Positions 45,954 to 56,679 of a DNA stretch of 64,000 bases are shown here, piece after piece. This DNA comes from Prosopocoilus inquinatus. Its lineage: Eukaryota > Arthropoda > Insecta > Coleoptera > Lucanidae. The stretch spans positions 21,090,501-21,154,500 of the forward strand of contig CM069878.1 in NCBI GenBank assembly GCA_036172665.1, given 5' to 3'. The notes beneath the pieces are model-generated. The model ran no database searches. It was not told the origin of the DNA and saw only the letters and a program-made list of their open reading frames with translations. Positions within the stretch are counted from its first letter, which is position 1, and the number at the start of each line of letters is the position of its first letter. A program made the position numbers and the translations under genes.

Positions 45954-47924
45954 TAGGGTAAGTAAAGGAGGCCAAAGTAGGACATTTTTGTTATACAACG
46001 TAGGGTCGGAAATTAATAATTACTTTTTAAGACTGTAAAAATGACTTAATATGATAGAATACTGAAGAAATAAAACGAGGTAATTAAATGAATAAAATTT
46101 TTATTATACTGAGTGTCGTAAAAGTTTCCAGAATTTGTTTACAGACAATTTTTTGATGTTTTTTATGGATTTTAAATTCTAAAAAATGCTAATTGTATTG
46201 AACTTTCCGTCAAATTTTAATCTAGAATATGTTTGTTCAATTCCTTATTTATTTTGAGTTAAGAGAACTGTGAATCATCAAAATAAACGAGTCACAACTA
46301 CATATCATAGTAATGAAAATGATCGACATTGTTCGATCGACGGGTTTTAAGAAACCTGTTGTCTATATCACCGTGAAGCAGTGATTTAGGGAGACTGTTT
46401 GAATCGCGGAACACGGTCTGTAGAAGCTACTTAATATTGCATAAACGATGCGCTGTGAGCCCTATAATCCAGTTATGAAAACGTTTTATTTTTATTGGAG
46501 ACTATTTCTAGCTTCTCGTAGTCATGGTGATATAAACAGACAATCTCCTTTTCTACAAGATTGTAAAATTTTACAGGTCTTTCATACCAGTCCGTAAAAT
46601 ATTACAGGTCTGTTCCCGTAATTTATCGTTTACTTGGTTACCATAAACATCTAAATTAACCTGTAAAATATCATTTACTAAGAAGGTGGAAATAAAAAGT
46701 TATTAACATTATAAAACGAAATATAAATAATTTTTTAGTGAATTTCAGATTATTTTACAACGTATGTTTCAAAGTGTTGCCTTTAACTTGTGCACTCATC
46801 TGACAATGATGTTGTAATAATTGTCTTGTGCGTTCAAAAATTCCAAGATTCGTTCATATCTCGCCAGCGTCTTCAATATTAGGATCAGTTCCATTTCGTT
46901 TTGGTATCTATAAAGTCATTCTTAATCGATACCATAAACTGTTTTGTCTACTATTTTTTGCTTTCGACAGTAAGTCCTTCAATGGGCCTGGAACAATGTC
47001 GATCATCTCCATTCCTATCTTGTGTAATTGTGACACGTTTATTTTGATGATTCACAGTTCTCTTCGCTTTAAATAAACAAAGAATTAAACAAACACATTC
47101 TAGATTAATATTTGACGGAAAATTCAATACAATTACCAGTTTTTAGAATTTAAGATCCTCAAAAAACATCAAAGAATTATATGTAAAAAACCCCGGAAAC
47201 TTTTAGGACGCCCTGTACAACAAAATTTATTCATTTATTTACCTAGTTTTGGTACGTTAATAATTTTCTCAGTATTCTGTCATCCGTCATTCAAATTCAA
47301 TACAATTACCAGTTTTTAGAATTTAAGACCCTCAAAAAACATCGTTTTCGTACGTTAATAATTTTTTAAATTTTTTAGTTTTGGTACGTTAACTTTTTTC
47401 AGTATTCTGTCCTCTGTCATTTTTACAGTCTTAAAAAGTAATTATTAATTTCAGGCCCTATGTTATACAGGGTGTTAATAAAAATACCTATAAAACGTTG
47501 ATAGTAGAGATCAAAATAAGAAAAAAAGGCTACTGAACCCATGTCCGATACTCAATACAGGGTGTCTCTATTTCTAAAATTTTTATTTTTTACATAAAAT
47601 TCGGGATCGATAAATTAGATAATAGCACTGGCCACCTTACGACTTTCGGTTTTACCGGAAGTGATGTAGTCGTACCGTGGCCAGTGCTACATGGGAAATT
47701 TTAGTTTTTCATTTAAGTTATCGATCCCACATTTTATGTAAAAAATAAAAATTCTACAAGTGTGAACACAGCGTGGACAGCCAGTATTGAGTATCGGACA
47801 TGGGTTTATTAGAATTTTTTTCTTGTTTTGAATCCTACTATTGCCTGCCAAACGTTGTATAGGTTTTTTATTAACACCCTGTATAACAAAAAAATGTTAT
47901 TTTGGCCTCTTTTGCTTGCCCTAG
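45954..47924. mobile_element. Composite foldback containing a second, nested MITE
   Basis: The outer ends CTAGGGTAAGTAAAGGAGGC (45954) and the complement of the segment ending 47924 pair. Inner arms 45992-46330 and 46960-47466 pair (GGAAATTAATAATTACTTTT, GTCGATCAT, TTTGATGATTCACAGTTCTC). Part of the right arm is duplicated near 47290-47345. A separate palindromic MITE (47468-47881) is embedded at the right junction. No gene. Confidence 0.7.
47466..47883. mobile_element. 414-bp palindromic MITE (CAGGGTGTTAATAAAAAT termini, TA duplication)
   Basis: CAGGGTGTTAATAAAAATAC at 47468 and its complement ending at 47881, flanked by TA. The arms run to the centre (GCACTGGCCAC ... GTGGCCAGTGC around 47625-47690) and include an ATACAGGGTGTCTC word and a CCGGAAGTGATGTAG word. 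It is almost a perfect hairpin. Confidence 0.85.
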
Positions 47925-48194
47925 AAATTTGGCAAACGAATTTTTCAACAACCTGTATATAATAACAACACCGAGTGCTTTTATTTTACTTTATTATTAT
48001 AATGTTTCACCAAGCGCTGACAGTCTCTTCCATTGAAATTTTATTGAGTTTTTCTTGAAAATGTTTTGGCTGTTATTTGAAACATTGCAGACTTATTGAG
48101 TTTTGGTTGAATGTCAGCGTAAAATCCTAATGTTATGGAGACTGTGATTTGTAGTACAAAGAAAATGGATTTAACCTCCTAACCACAAAAATTT

Positions 48195-48548
48195 GTTTAA
48201 AAGCTAAATACGTATTTCGGCAGCTGTGCTGCCATCTTCAGTAGATGCATTTTTCTTGATCACAAGAAAAGTGACTGTGCCATGCCTATCGCTACCTTAT
48301 ATACTAATTCGTTCCGCTCCAATGAAGCGATCTGTCTAATGCGAGCGTCTCACCGGATTACGTCAACCAAGTCAAGCAAACGGAACCTGCCAAAGGCCCA
48401 TGATCAGTGTTCATTAAATCTCTCTTATTTTTGTACATGAAAATAGTTTCAAACCCGTCTAATTCCCTGTTGCTTGACGTTGCTTTTACTAACCTAAGAT
48501 TGTTTAAATCTATGATGGAATGGAAATGGAATTTATGAAATATCTTGC
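48195..48548 (-). mobile_element. Penelope-like element fragment, 3' part of ORF and terminal region
   Basis: Minus-strand translation of 48520-48370 gives IDLNNLRLVKATSSNRELDG, FETIFMYKNKRDLMNTDHGP and a stop. This is the C-terminus of a Penelope polyprotein downstream of the GIY-YIG endonuclease (the family ends in E-x-x-x-I-x-K...N-x-D-x-G-P-x-x-S). Downstream (minus) comes the non-coding terminal region, ending at the hammerhead-like motif (48204-48244). The opposite-oriented copy at 53546-53965 aligns over the same section. Confidence 0.75.
48204..48244 (-). ncRNA. Penelope-type hammerhead-like motif, copy A
   Basis: Minus strand: CUA - CUGAAGA - U - GGCAGC ACA GCUGCC - GAAA - UACGUA - U U - UAG. 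Helix I closes with CUA/UAG, then after an internal loop AAAA/UUUU can pair further out. Helix II is 6 bp, and AUACGUAU is the palindromic helix III. The extra U between CUGAAGA and helix II departs from the consensus, so activity is uncertain. Location at the end of a Penelope element is where this retroelement group is known to carry hammerheads. Confidence 0.6.
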
Positions 48549-48554
48549 CAAGGG

Positions 48555-49231
48555 TGCGCTTAAAAGTATATAATAATAATAATAATGACTTTATTAGAAG
48601 TAATGCTTGATCAATACAAGATGAAGCTTCAAATGCGGAGTCCAGTCATGATGCTGGTGCCACCTGCTCTACTCAACCCAATAAATAAATAGTTCATATA
48701 AATATAGTAATTAAGTCACATTTAATACATAGATACCCAGGCACGAACATAAATTCATAAAAATTAAGATACATAACGACAGAAATGAAAATAAAATAAG
48801 AATGAAGATAAAATAAGAATGAAAATTAAACATAAGTACTCGTCCGAACACGTTACTCTCTAAGCAATAGATTCTTGAGTTCATTTTTAAATTTACTATA
48901 AGAGTCCAAATTAAATTGTACAATGTATTTGTTAAATATCTAGAATATATTATATTGGAAGGATCGTTTAGCCATTTCTGTAGTATGCATCGGTGGAGTC
49001 AGTAAACCCTTCAATCGTAAATTCAGATTATGTACATATCTGTGCGAAAATATATTTTATTATAAAGATATTTTATTATAAAGATATTGCGGACTCTCGC
49101 TTTTAATATTTTATAAAATGTACAAGCAAAATGTAATAAACGTGTGTTTTTCATGTTTAGCCACCTAATCTCTTTTTAACTTATAACTCACCCTGTCATA
49201 CTTCCTCAATCCGAATATTATTCTTAAATAT
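48555..49231 (-). pseudogene. Non-LTR retrotransposon, 3' part (split by Copia)
   Basis: Minus strand 49215-49020 encodes GLRKYDRVSYKLKRD, VAKHEKH and then ILKARVRNIFIIKYIFAQIC, the C-terminal region after the thumb of an insect non-LTR reverse transcriptase. A 3' untranslated stretch follows down to a tail of ATT/ATA repeats near 48572. Continuous with 53314-53545 across the Copia insertion. Confidence 0.65.
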
Positions 49232-49393
49232 TGATGTAAAATTGTTAAGCTGTCTACATAGAAGGCTATGCAGGCTTGTACCTATGTATGAATGTTAGTA
49301 TATATTTTTGTTAATTCCATTGTTTTTGCCCTAATAAAAGCATATTGTGAAGTTGTGTTTTTATAAGTATACCAAAAATCCTCCAGATCCACA
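49232..49393 (+). repeat. Copia 5' LTR (162 bp)
   Basis: Starts TGATGTAAAATTG and ends CCAGATCCACA. Contains an AATAAAAGC polyadenylation-type word near 49333. Immediately followed by the primer-binding site. Confidence 0.88.
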
Positions 49394-49396
49394 ATA

Positions 49397-49408
49397 TGGT
49401 AGCAGAGA
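49397..49408 (+). promoter_or_regulatory. Primer-binding site, initiator-Met tRNA type
   Basis: TGGTAGCAGAGA starts three bases after the 5' LTR and resembles the TGGTATCAGAGC primer-binding site complementary to initiator tRNA-Met in Copia-type elements. Confidence 0.65.
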
Positions 49409-49559
49409 GTGGTTCTCTTGGTATATGAGATATTTGTCTATTTGTCTCCGTCTCTGAAGTTTTGTCAGAAAAAAGTCCAATTGGGTAAATTGCTTTTGCT
49501 GTAAGTTCTTGGGTGGAATTTTTGCTTTGGTGCCGTACGGGTTAAGCACGGATTTCCAC

Positions 49560-50400
49560 GGAATCGAGAAATTGGTGGGACTGAAAATTGGACCATTTAG
49601 AAGTTCGCAATAAGGAATTTGTTACGCGGGACAGAAGGTGCATATGAAGTATGTATTGGCGAAATCAAGAAACCTATAGAGTTGACAAACGATGCCACTA
49701 TAGAGGAGCGAGATACTTACAACGTATTATATAAGGCACGGGACAAAGCTGATCGCAGTGCTAGTCAAATTATAGTAAAGACTGTTGAGTCCAAAGTAAT
49801 GGCACTGTTAGTTGCATGTGAATCTGCTCGAGATATGTGGACGAAACTTCATGCAGTATTCGAAAAGCAGACGAAACAGGCCTCACATGCTGTTCAGTCA
49901 GAATTTTTCGGTTTTAGTATGATTTCCGGCGATGATATGGTGACGCATATTGCTCGGTTTTAATGTCTGGTTTTACGTATACAACTTAATGTAAACCCAG
50001 ATGAATCATCGTTGATTGCCAGACAGTTATGAAAACTTGCGTCAGTCTTGGTGGGCAAAACCTGAAGAATGTCAGACACTTAAGAATTTGATTGAAATGT
50101 TGACTTCAGATGAAAAACGACGATTTCAACGTTCGGTGAAGCAAGACGAATTAGTTGCGCTGATGGCAACCAAAACACGAAGAAAAGAAGGTAACTCAGG
50201 AGTTACTGTTGGTGCATATTGTAAGTCAACAAAGAAATTTACTAAGTTACCACATGAGAAAGAAAAAGAAAAGAAGTTTAAATGTTTTGGCTGCGGCGGC
50301 GAAGGTCACATCAAGCGAAATTGTCCAAATTACAAAAACAATGTCAAAGTAATGTGTCAAATTATGGAGGTGATCAAGCATTTATCAGTGAAATTATTAA
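49560..50400 (+). pseudogene. gag: Copia gag (broken)
   Basis: 49619-49963 encodes a gag segment (SKVMALLVACESARDMWTKL, then FEKQTKQASHAVQSEFF), the UBN2-type gag region of Copia elements. The frame stops at 49963. It resumes at about 50016 (SYENLRQSWW) and includes a CCHC zinc knuckle, CFGCGGEGHIKRNC (C-x2-C-x4-H-x4-C), near 50282-50325 for RNA packaging. The expected N-terminal start is damaged: sequence just upstream of 49619 is in another frame. Confidence 0.82.
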
Positions 50401-53120
50401 TGCAGAGAGTGAAAATGATTTGTGGATCGTGGATTCTAGAGCAACAGATCACATAACAAATCAATTCGGTTGGTATTCGTCGTTTGAATATTTTGCAACA
50501 CCTATAAAAATTCATATTGGTGACAAATACACGATGGATGCACTTGGAAAAGGGACCATTCAATTTGAATCATCTGTTGATGGAAAATGGATACGCTGTC
50601 ACATGGAAAATGTTCTTTTTGTGCCGGCTGCCCGGAGAAATCTATTTTCTGTTATGTCTGCCTTAGATAAGGGCCTGTCATTCAATTTATCAAAAGTAGA
50701 ATGTGAATTTGTGAAACATGGTGTTGTGAAAGCGCGTGGTGTGCGTTATGGCCAGCTATTCAAGATGGAAATTCGAATAATGAAATTTGAGCAACCTTAT
50801 GTCCTCGAAGCAAATCTTATGTCAAAGCAAACATTACAACTTTGGCATAAGCGGCTGGGTCACCAGAATAAGCGTTACGTTCAAAAGTTTCTGAAAGCAC
50901 GTGAATTTGATGATGGCGAATTTGAGTGCATGTGTTCAGGGAAAACAAACTCGAAATAACTTTCAATTACGTCAACAACGTGCAATGGAATCAGGTGAAG
51001 TGATTCACGCTGATTTGTGCGGACCAATGGAATGTACATCAATTGGTGGTGCAAAGTTCTTCCTGTGTTTTACATGTGATTATTCAAAATTTCGCATGGT
51101 GTACTTCTTGAAAGAAAAGTCAGAGACTGCTTCAAAGAGTCTAGAAGTGCTACAAATAGTAAAGAACAATTGTGGACGTACATTAAGAGTATTCCAATGT
51201 GATGGAGGACGAGAATTTAACAACTTTGAAGTGCAAAATTTTATGAAATCGAACGGAGTAAGCTTTGCTGTTACCAATCCTTACACTCCGGAGCAAAGTG
51301 GTTGTGTTGAACGCACGAATAGGACAGTGGTCGAACAGGCTCGTACGATGTTGTTAGCTAAGTCTCTGCCTAAAATATTATGGGCGGAAGCTGTAAACAC
51401 CGCTGTACACGTCCTCAATCATACGGGTCCAAGTCATGAAACTGAAAAGACTCCATACGAACTCTTCATGGGGAAGACGACGGTACTATTTCCAGAAGAA
51501 ATTGACAATGTTTCAGGAGCTGATAAAGAAGATACTGCGACTGACTCAGAAACTGAGAGTAGACATTCTTCAGAATCTTCAACTGAAATTTTGAAGACTG
51601 AATCTTCCGATAGAAAACTAAGAGATCGACGTAATGTTAAGCCACCTGAACGCTTGATAGAGACGATGTTAGCTGAAATTGATGAACCAAGAAGTTATGC
51701 AGAAGCCATAAACTCTGCAGAATGTCAAAAATGGAAAAGAGCTATGGAAGAGGAAATGACGTCGTTGAAGGAGAATTCAACGTGGACTTTAGTTGAGTTA
51801 CCAACAAGTCGTAAGTCTGTATCAAATCGCTGGGTATTTCGAATCAAGCGCAGCCTGATGGTCAAATTAGTCGTTACAAAGCACGACTAGTTGTTCGTGG
51901 ATATAGTCAGAAAATAGGCATTGATTACAATGAAACCTTCAGCCCTGTTGCTCGATTTGACACAATTCGATCTGTTTTAAGTGTTTCAGCTGATGAGCAT
52001 TTAGAACTGGCACAATTTGATGTCAAATCAGCTTTCTTAAATGGAGTCCTTAAAGAAGAAATATTTATGGATCAGCCTGAAGGATTCGAAGACGGTACCG
52101 ACCGAGTTTCCAAACTCCAGAAAAGTTTATACGGATTAAAGCAGTCGCCAAGGTGTTGGAATCGGCACTTCAAAGACGTGCTGATGAATTTTGGACTTTG
52201 TGAATGTAAGGCGGATCCACGCTTATTTTATCGAGAAGGTCAACGAAACAAGTTGATAGTGATACTTTATGTCGATAACGGTTTAGTGGCAGCATTAAGA
52301 AAGCGTGATATTGAAGAATTCCTGCAGCAACTAAAAGCAGAATTCAGCATTACAATTGAGCCGGTTGGTTACTTTCTGAATATACAGATTACACGTAAAG
52401 ATGGTGTTATAAAAATTAATCAAGAAAGGATATTGATACTGACCAGTACTTTCGACCAGGGGAAGCGACCGTTCTTGAATTAACTTCTGCTCCATATCGA
52501 GAAGCAGTCGGTTGCTTGATGTATCTGGCTGTTGCTACCAGGCCAGATATCGCATTTGCGATAAGCTATGCTTCACAATTTTTAGAGAAACCAGAAAAGA
52601 AGCACTGGAATTTAGTGAAAAGAATTCTGGCTTAAGGTTCCACTCAATTGGGCATTGAGTACCAAGCAAGTACTGAAAACAATAGGCTCAAGATCTACAG
52701 TGATGCTGACTTCGCAAGTGATCCTGCAACTCGACGCTCAGTAAGCGGAATGATTTCCAAATACCGTGGAGGAGCCATCACCTGGGCAAGCAAGCGGCAA
52801 CAGTGCGTATCCTTGTCAACAACAGAAGCAGAATACGTGGCTGTGAGCGAGGCAACAAGAGAAACAAATTGCCCCGTTAAGATATGTTCCTGTTCTTCTA
52901 GTGGACAATGCGAGTGCTATCAAATTAGCAAAGAACCCGGAATTTCATAAACGTTCAAAACATATAGATGTGCGATTTCATTACGTTTGAGAACAAATTC
53001 AGGCGGGTTAGTTGACAATCGAACATGTACCTGGTGATAAACAGGCTGCAGATATTCTTACCAAACCTGTTCCGCGTTTTCAATTTGTTCGTATGCGCTC
53101 ATTAATAGGTACGGTATAGG
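50282..53120 (+). pseudogene. pol: Copia pol: protease, integrase, reverse transcriptase, RNase H (broken)
   Basis: The protease reads WIVDSRATDHI near 50420, where the usual D-S-G active site has Arg for Gly. The GAG pre-integrase domain LWHKRLGHQNKRYVQKF is near 50840. The integrase core, near 51000-51460, has HADLCGP, QCDGGREF and CVERTNRTVVEQAR (D, D, E present). The reverse transcriptase starts near 51820, is frame-shifted near 51860, and continues through FSPVARFDTIRS and QFDVKSAFLNG. The catalytic box is YVDN instead of YVDD (52270). A further frameshift near 52430 and a stop at 52633 precede RNase H (IYSDADFASDP, SLSTTEAEYVA). The tail ADILTKPVPRFQFV ends near 53100. Mutated protease and RT motifs plus frame breaks make it dead. 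Confidence 0.9.
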
Positions 53121-53155
53121 TTTTTTTTAACAATGTAAAATTTTAGGGTAAGTAT

Positions 53156-53313
53156 TGATGTAAAATTGTTAAGCTGTCTTTACATAGAAGGCTATGTAGG
53201 CTTGTAACTATGTATGAATGTTAGTATATATTTTTGTTAATTCCATTGTTTTTGCCCTAATAAAAGCATATTGTGAAGTTGTGTAAGTATACCAAGAATC
53301 CTCCAGATCCACA
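53156..53313 (+). repeat. Copia 3' LTR (158 bp)
   Basis: Same ends as the 5' LTR, with a 2-base gain and a 6-base loss relative to it. Preceded by a short purine stretch (TTTTAGGGTAAG) as weak polypurine tract. Confidence 0.88.
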
Positions 53314-53545
53314 ATATTAAACAAGCATTTTGTACTCGTTGAAGTTTAGTAGAAGTTTTGAAGTCTAAGCATGGACCGTACACCACATCACAATAATGCA
53401 ACGATAAAATAATAGTTTGACACAAATTTATTTTAATATTTTGGCTCAATGAATGTCTACATCTGTATAATATTTTTAAATTGAAAAATGCGTTTTTAAT
53501 AATATTGGAGACGTGTTGGGCAAACAAAAAGAAATATACTAACAC
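53314..53545 (-). pseudogene. Non-LTR retrotransposon reverse transcriptase fragment, 5' side of the Copia insertion
   Basis: The minus strand from 53545 encodes IIKNAFFNLKILYRCRHSLS, NIKINLCQTIILSLHYCDVV, then YGPCL and LQRVQNACLI. This is the standard 'K-x-x-L-x-x-x-L-I-L-S-H-x-N-Y-C-D-V-V-Y-G-P-C-L ... I-Q-R-V-Q-N-x-C-x-R-x-I' thumb region of insect non-LTR elements. The reading breaks exactly at the Copia LTR and resumes at 49231. The element is 5' truncated at about 53545, where the Penelope fragment begins. Confidence 0.8.
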
Positions 53546-53965
53546 GTTTCAAAGAGCAGTTAGCTCATTGAAAGTACAATAGAATTGAAAATTCCCATAT
53601 TGCGCAACATATTTTTGGCACCAGTCATAAAATAGATTTAAACAATCTTAGGTTAGTAAAAGCAACGTCAAGCAACAGGGAATTAGACGGGTTTGAAACT
53701 ATTTTCATATACAAAAATAAGAGAGATTTAATGAACACCGATCATGGGCCTTTGGGATCAGGTTCCGTGTTGCTTGACTTGGTTGACGCAATCCGGTGAG
53801 ACGCTCGCTTTAGACAGCTCGCTTCATTGGAGCGGAACGAATTAGTATATAAGGTAGCGATAGGCCCATGCCAGTCACTTCTCTTGTGATCAAGAAGAAG
53901 GCATCTACTGAAGATGACAGCATATCTGCTTAAATACGTATTTAGTTTTTAAAAAAAAACTTTTT
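53546..53965 (+). mobile_element. Penelope-like element fragment with GIY-YIG C-terminal part and hammerhead-like end
   Basis: The + strand encodes RFKEQLAH, a stop, KYNRIENSHIAQHIFGTSHK, IDLNNLRLVKATSSNRELDG, then ETIFIYKNKRDLMNTDHGPL and LLDLVDAIR before a stop near 53800. The first part (R-F-K-E-H ... H-I-A-x-H) is the end of the GIY-YIG endonuclease domain that distinguishes Penelope elements. A non-coding terminal region (53800-53900) and a degenerate hammerhead-like motif (53905-53945) follow. Inverted relative to the copy at 48195-48548. Confidence 0.8.
53905..53945 (+). ncRNA. Penelope-type hammerhead-like motif, copy C (degenerate)
   Basis: CUA - CUGAAGA - U - GACAGC AUA UCUGCU - UAAA - UACGUA - U U - UAG. 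Helix I closure and palindromic helix III are kept, but helix II is weakened and the first G of GAAA is U, so it should be inactive. Confidence 0.5.
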
Positions 53966-54259
53966 GTGGTTAGAAGGTTAAATTCATTTTCTTTGCACTC
54001 CACATTATGTATCATAATTAAATAAATTTAAGAAATTAAGGCCTGATCTCTCTACTTTTCTATGAATTTATTGACACGATAATATCTCTGAAAACCATTG
54101 TCAATACAATAGTTTTCAAGGATATTACCTGATGGAAAATGGAAAGTTCGATTCTAAATATAATTGATTTATGGTAATACGTAAAATAAAATTTCACAAA
54201 ATAATCGGCTAATAAAAGCAAAAAAAATTGTAAAATTGAAAAATATCAACTTACTTTAT

Positions 54260-54616
54260 ATACTGTGGCGCGCCACCCGTCTTAGCTCAAGGCGTCAAGA
54301 AGTCGGTTCGTTATGCGTCATTGGCTGCCACGCCACCGGGGTCTACATCGAACAGACTAGACTTTTCCGGCGATGGAATAAACTCGAATCTTCCAGCGTA
54401 GAGGATTCGAGACGGCCGCAAAGGATATAAAATGGGCCAAAGTTGACTCACCAGTCAGTCGAATTCGAACAGCGATCGTCGAAGTTAGATTTTAGTGTGA
54501 AAATAAATTGTTACAAATAAATTAGTTTTTAAGCTTTATTAAATTACGGTTAAGTTTTTATCGAGTGTTTTATTCGGTTAAATAAATAAAATTAAACCCT
54601 AGAAACGTAACAATAC
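54260..54616 (+). mobile_element. Solo LTR (349 bp) with 4-bp target duplication ATAC
   Basis: LTR 54264-54612 begins TGTGGCGCGCC and ends AACGTAACA (TG...CA), flanked by ATAC on both sides (54260-54263, 54613-54616). GC-rich 5' part, AT-rich 3' part with AATAAATAAAA. A 4-base duplication and TG...CA ends suit a Gypsy-type element. No internal region is present, so it is a recombination remnant. Confidence 0.82.
54425..54487 (+). promoter_or_regulatory. Core promoter inside the solo LTR
   Basis: TATAAAA at 54426-54432, initiator TCAGTC at 54455-54460 about 30 bases downstream, and a DPE-like AGTTA at 54483, close to the usual +28 position. This spacing fits an RNA polymerase II start at about 54457 (CAGTC). 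Confidence 0.6.
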
Positions 54617-56679
54617 TTTATTTCGACACCTCTATAGCCATCTACTCCATATTTTTCAAAATGTTTAGTTCTTCTACGGCATTTAGGGTTTAAGAAGACC
54701 TAGTGTTACAACTTGGGGTAGTTAAAAGATTAATTTATTTTTGTATACAAGTATCGGGAAAACAAAAACAAAACGTGCAGTAAAGGCTGACCAAAATTAT
54801 ATACTTGCAGATAGACGGCATACTGCGTTAGAAACGAGCATACATTATTTCTGTGTCTAATAGAATGTGAATTACTTAAAATAATTACAATTAATGCATC
54901 CAATAAAAAGAAAAAAAAGTTAAAAGAAACGGTTAATTTGTGGTTTTGCTTCTATAAAATTTTTCCAAGAGAAATTCAAAGAAAATATTTTTAAGAGGCT
55001 GAGTTGGCCGCAAGGAGGCGCAATTAATGGACTCAACAATAAAAATTAATTTTACTAACAAAAGTCTTAGAATAAGGTGCATCTTTGATAGCACCATTAG
55101 AAAGTTGTATTAATTCTGCACAACTTTTATTTTAGACTTATCACTTATCGTATCACCGTTAGTAAAGGTGGAGAAAACAGTTGAATTACTTACTTTAAAA
55201 AATATGGTCAAAAATGGAAGGATGTATATCTTCTATAATGATTACAAAGCATATAATCGGGAGAACATTTTGGTAAAAACCCGAAAATTGATAACGTTTT
55301 TCGTTCTCGAGTTATTACCAAATGAGTCTATTAACTGAAAATAAAAACGAATCTAAAAGCTCAAAATAATGCTTTCGAGTAAAACTTTTCATTTTGAGGT
55401 AAGTAGAAATACATTAATTTGTTTAAATGCGTGTAGTTGTTTTTAAGAGCCTAATATTTAAATAAAAGAACAATACAGGAAACAAACACATCAATGGGAA
55501 AAACACAGGCACTAAATAAAAGTAATGACTGAACCTAAAATATTTTCAAAATATAATCTATCTTTCATTTCGAAATAGCCGTTTACTATCCGTAACTATA
55601 TCAATAATAATTTCTACACAACTCTATGCGGACAATAAAAAAATATTGTACAGCGGCACACTGAAACTTTGTTGATCACATTGCCTGATTATTGTTCATT
55701 ACTTTTATTTAGTGTTTCAATTATTTTTGTTTCTCTATTTGTTGTTGTATTGTTGTGTTTAAATTTTCTCTGTTCCCAAAAACATTTAATTTTAAATGCG
55801 TCTAAATAATGTTCTAAAATGATTAAAAACTTTTATAGGCATTATTTGACGTTAAAATTAAAAGTATTATTCAACAGTATTTGTTTAAACTTTCTCCTTC
55901 CGCTAATATCAATTTTATTAATAGACATATTTGATAATAACTCGGGAACGAAAAAAGATAATCATTTCAGGATTTCACCATAACTTGCAAAAGAAACAGT
56001 TGTGTGAAAAATTTCTAGAAAGTGTGGATTCCCGCCACCATAATATTGTAAATTCCTATTAGGAATTTCTTATTCCTAATAAACGGAATGGAATTTTTTT
56101 AATCCAAGAAAACAAGTTTCTGGATATGAAATGCTTATTAAAATACTACAGAACATCCAACATCATTACAAGTTGAAATTTACACCAGCAAACACACAAA
56201 AAAATTAAATGTTGTTTATTAAATTACAATTTATAACTCAGATTTTATAGATATAAATTTAAAAAATTTCTACGTTCAAAGTTTAAAAGCTATTCATAAA
56301 AAGTCTTGTACTATTGGAAATCTTAGTAAGTGATGTTTCAAACTTCATATATTCATATACAGGGCGTTGCATTTAAATTTTTTTAGAAAAATGGTAATTT
56401 ACGTTTTGCATCACCCTGTGTAAAGTACCCGGAAAAAAATCGAGATGATTACACATTTCTGTTTTCTAATAGTTAAATAATGTATCCACTAAAATTTAAA
56501 GCAAAATAATAAAAATAACAAATTTATGGAGTAACAAATTTTGCCATTTTTTACCGGTAAGTTGTCAATAACTCGAAAACGATAAACTTTAGATCAATAA
56601 AACCTTATATTATTTTCGTCCACTGATAATGAGATTTCTAGTAGTGCAATAATATATAGGGTGTTCCATTTAAAAAGCA

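Larger units (their letters stand above)
49227..53318 (+). mobile_element. Copia-superfamily LTR retrotransposon, full length but inactive
   Basis: 4,082 bases between two short LTRs (49232-49393 and 53156-53313). It is inserted in a minus-strand non-LTR element with a 4-5 base duplication (AATAT). Order gag, protease, integrase, reverse transcriptase, RNase H is the Copia order. The LTRs differ by three substitutions and two indels, so the insertion is not recent. The coding region has several frame breaks. Transcription would run on the + strand. Confidence 0.92.
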
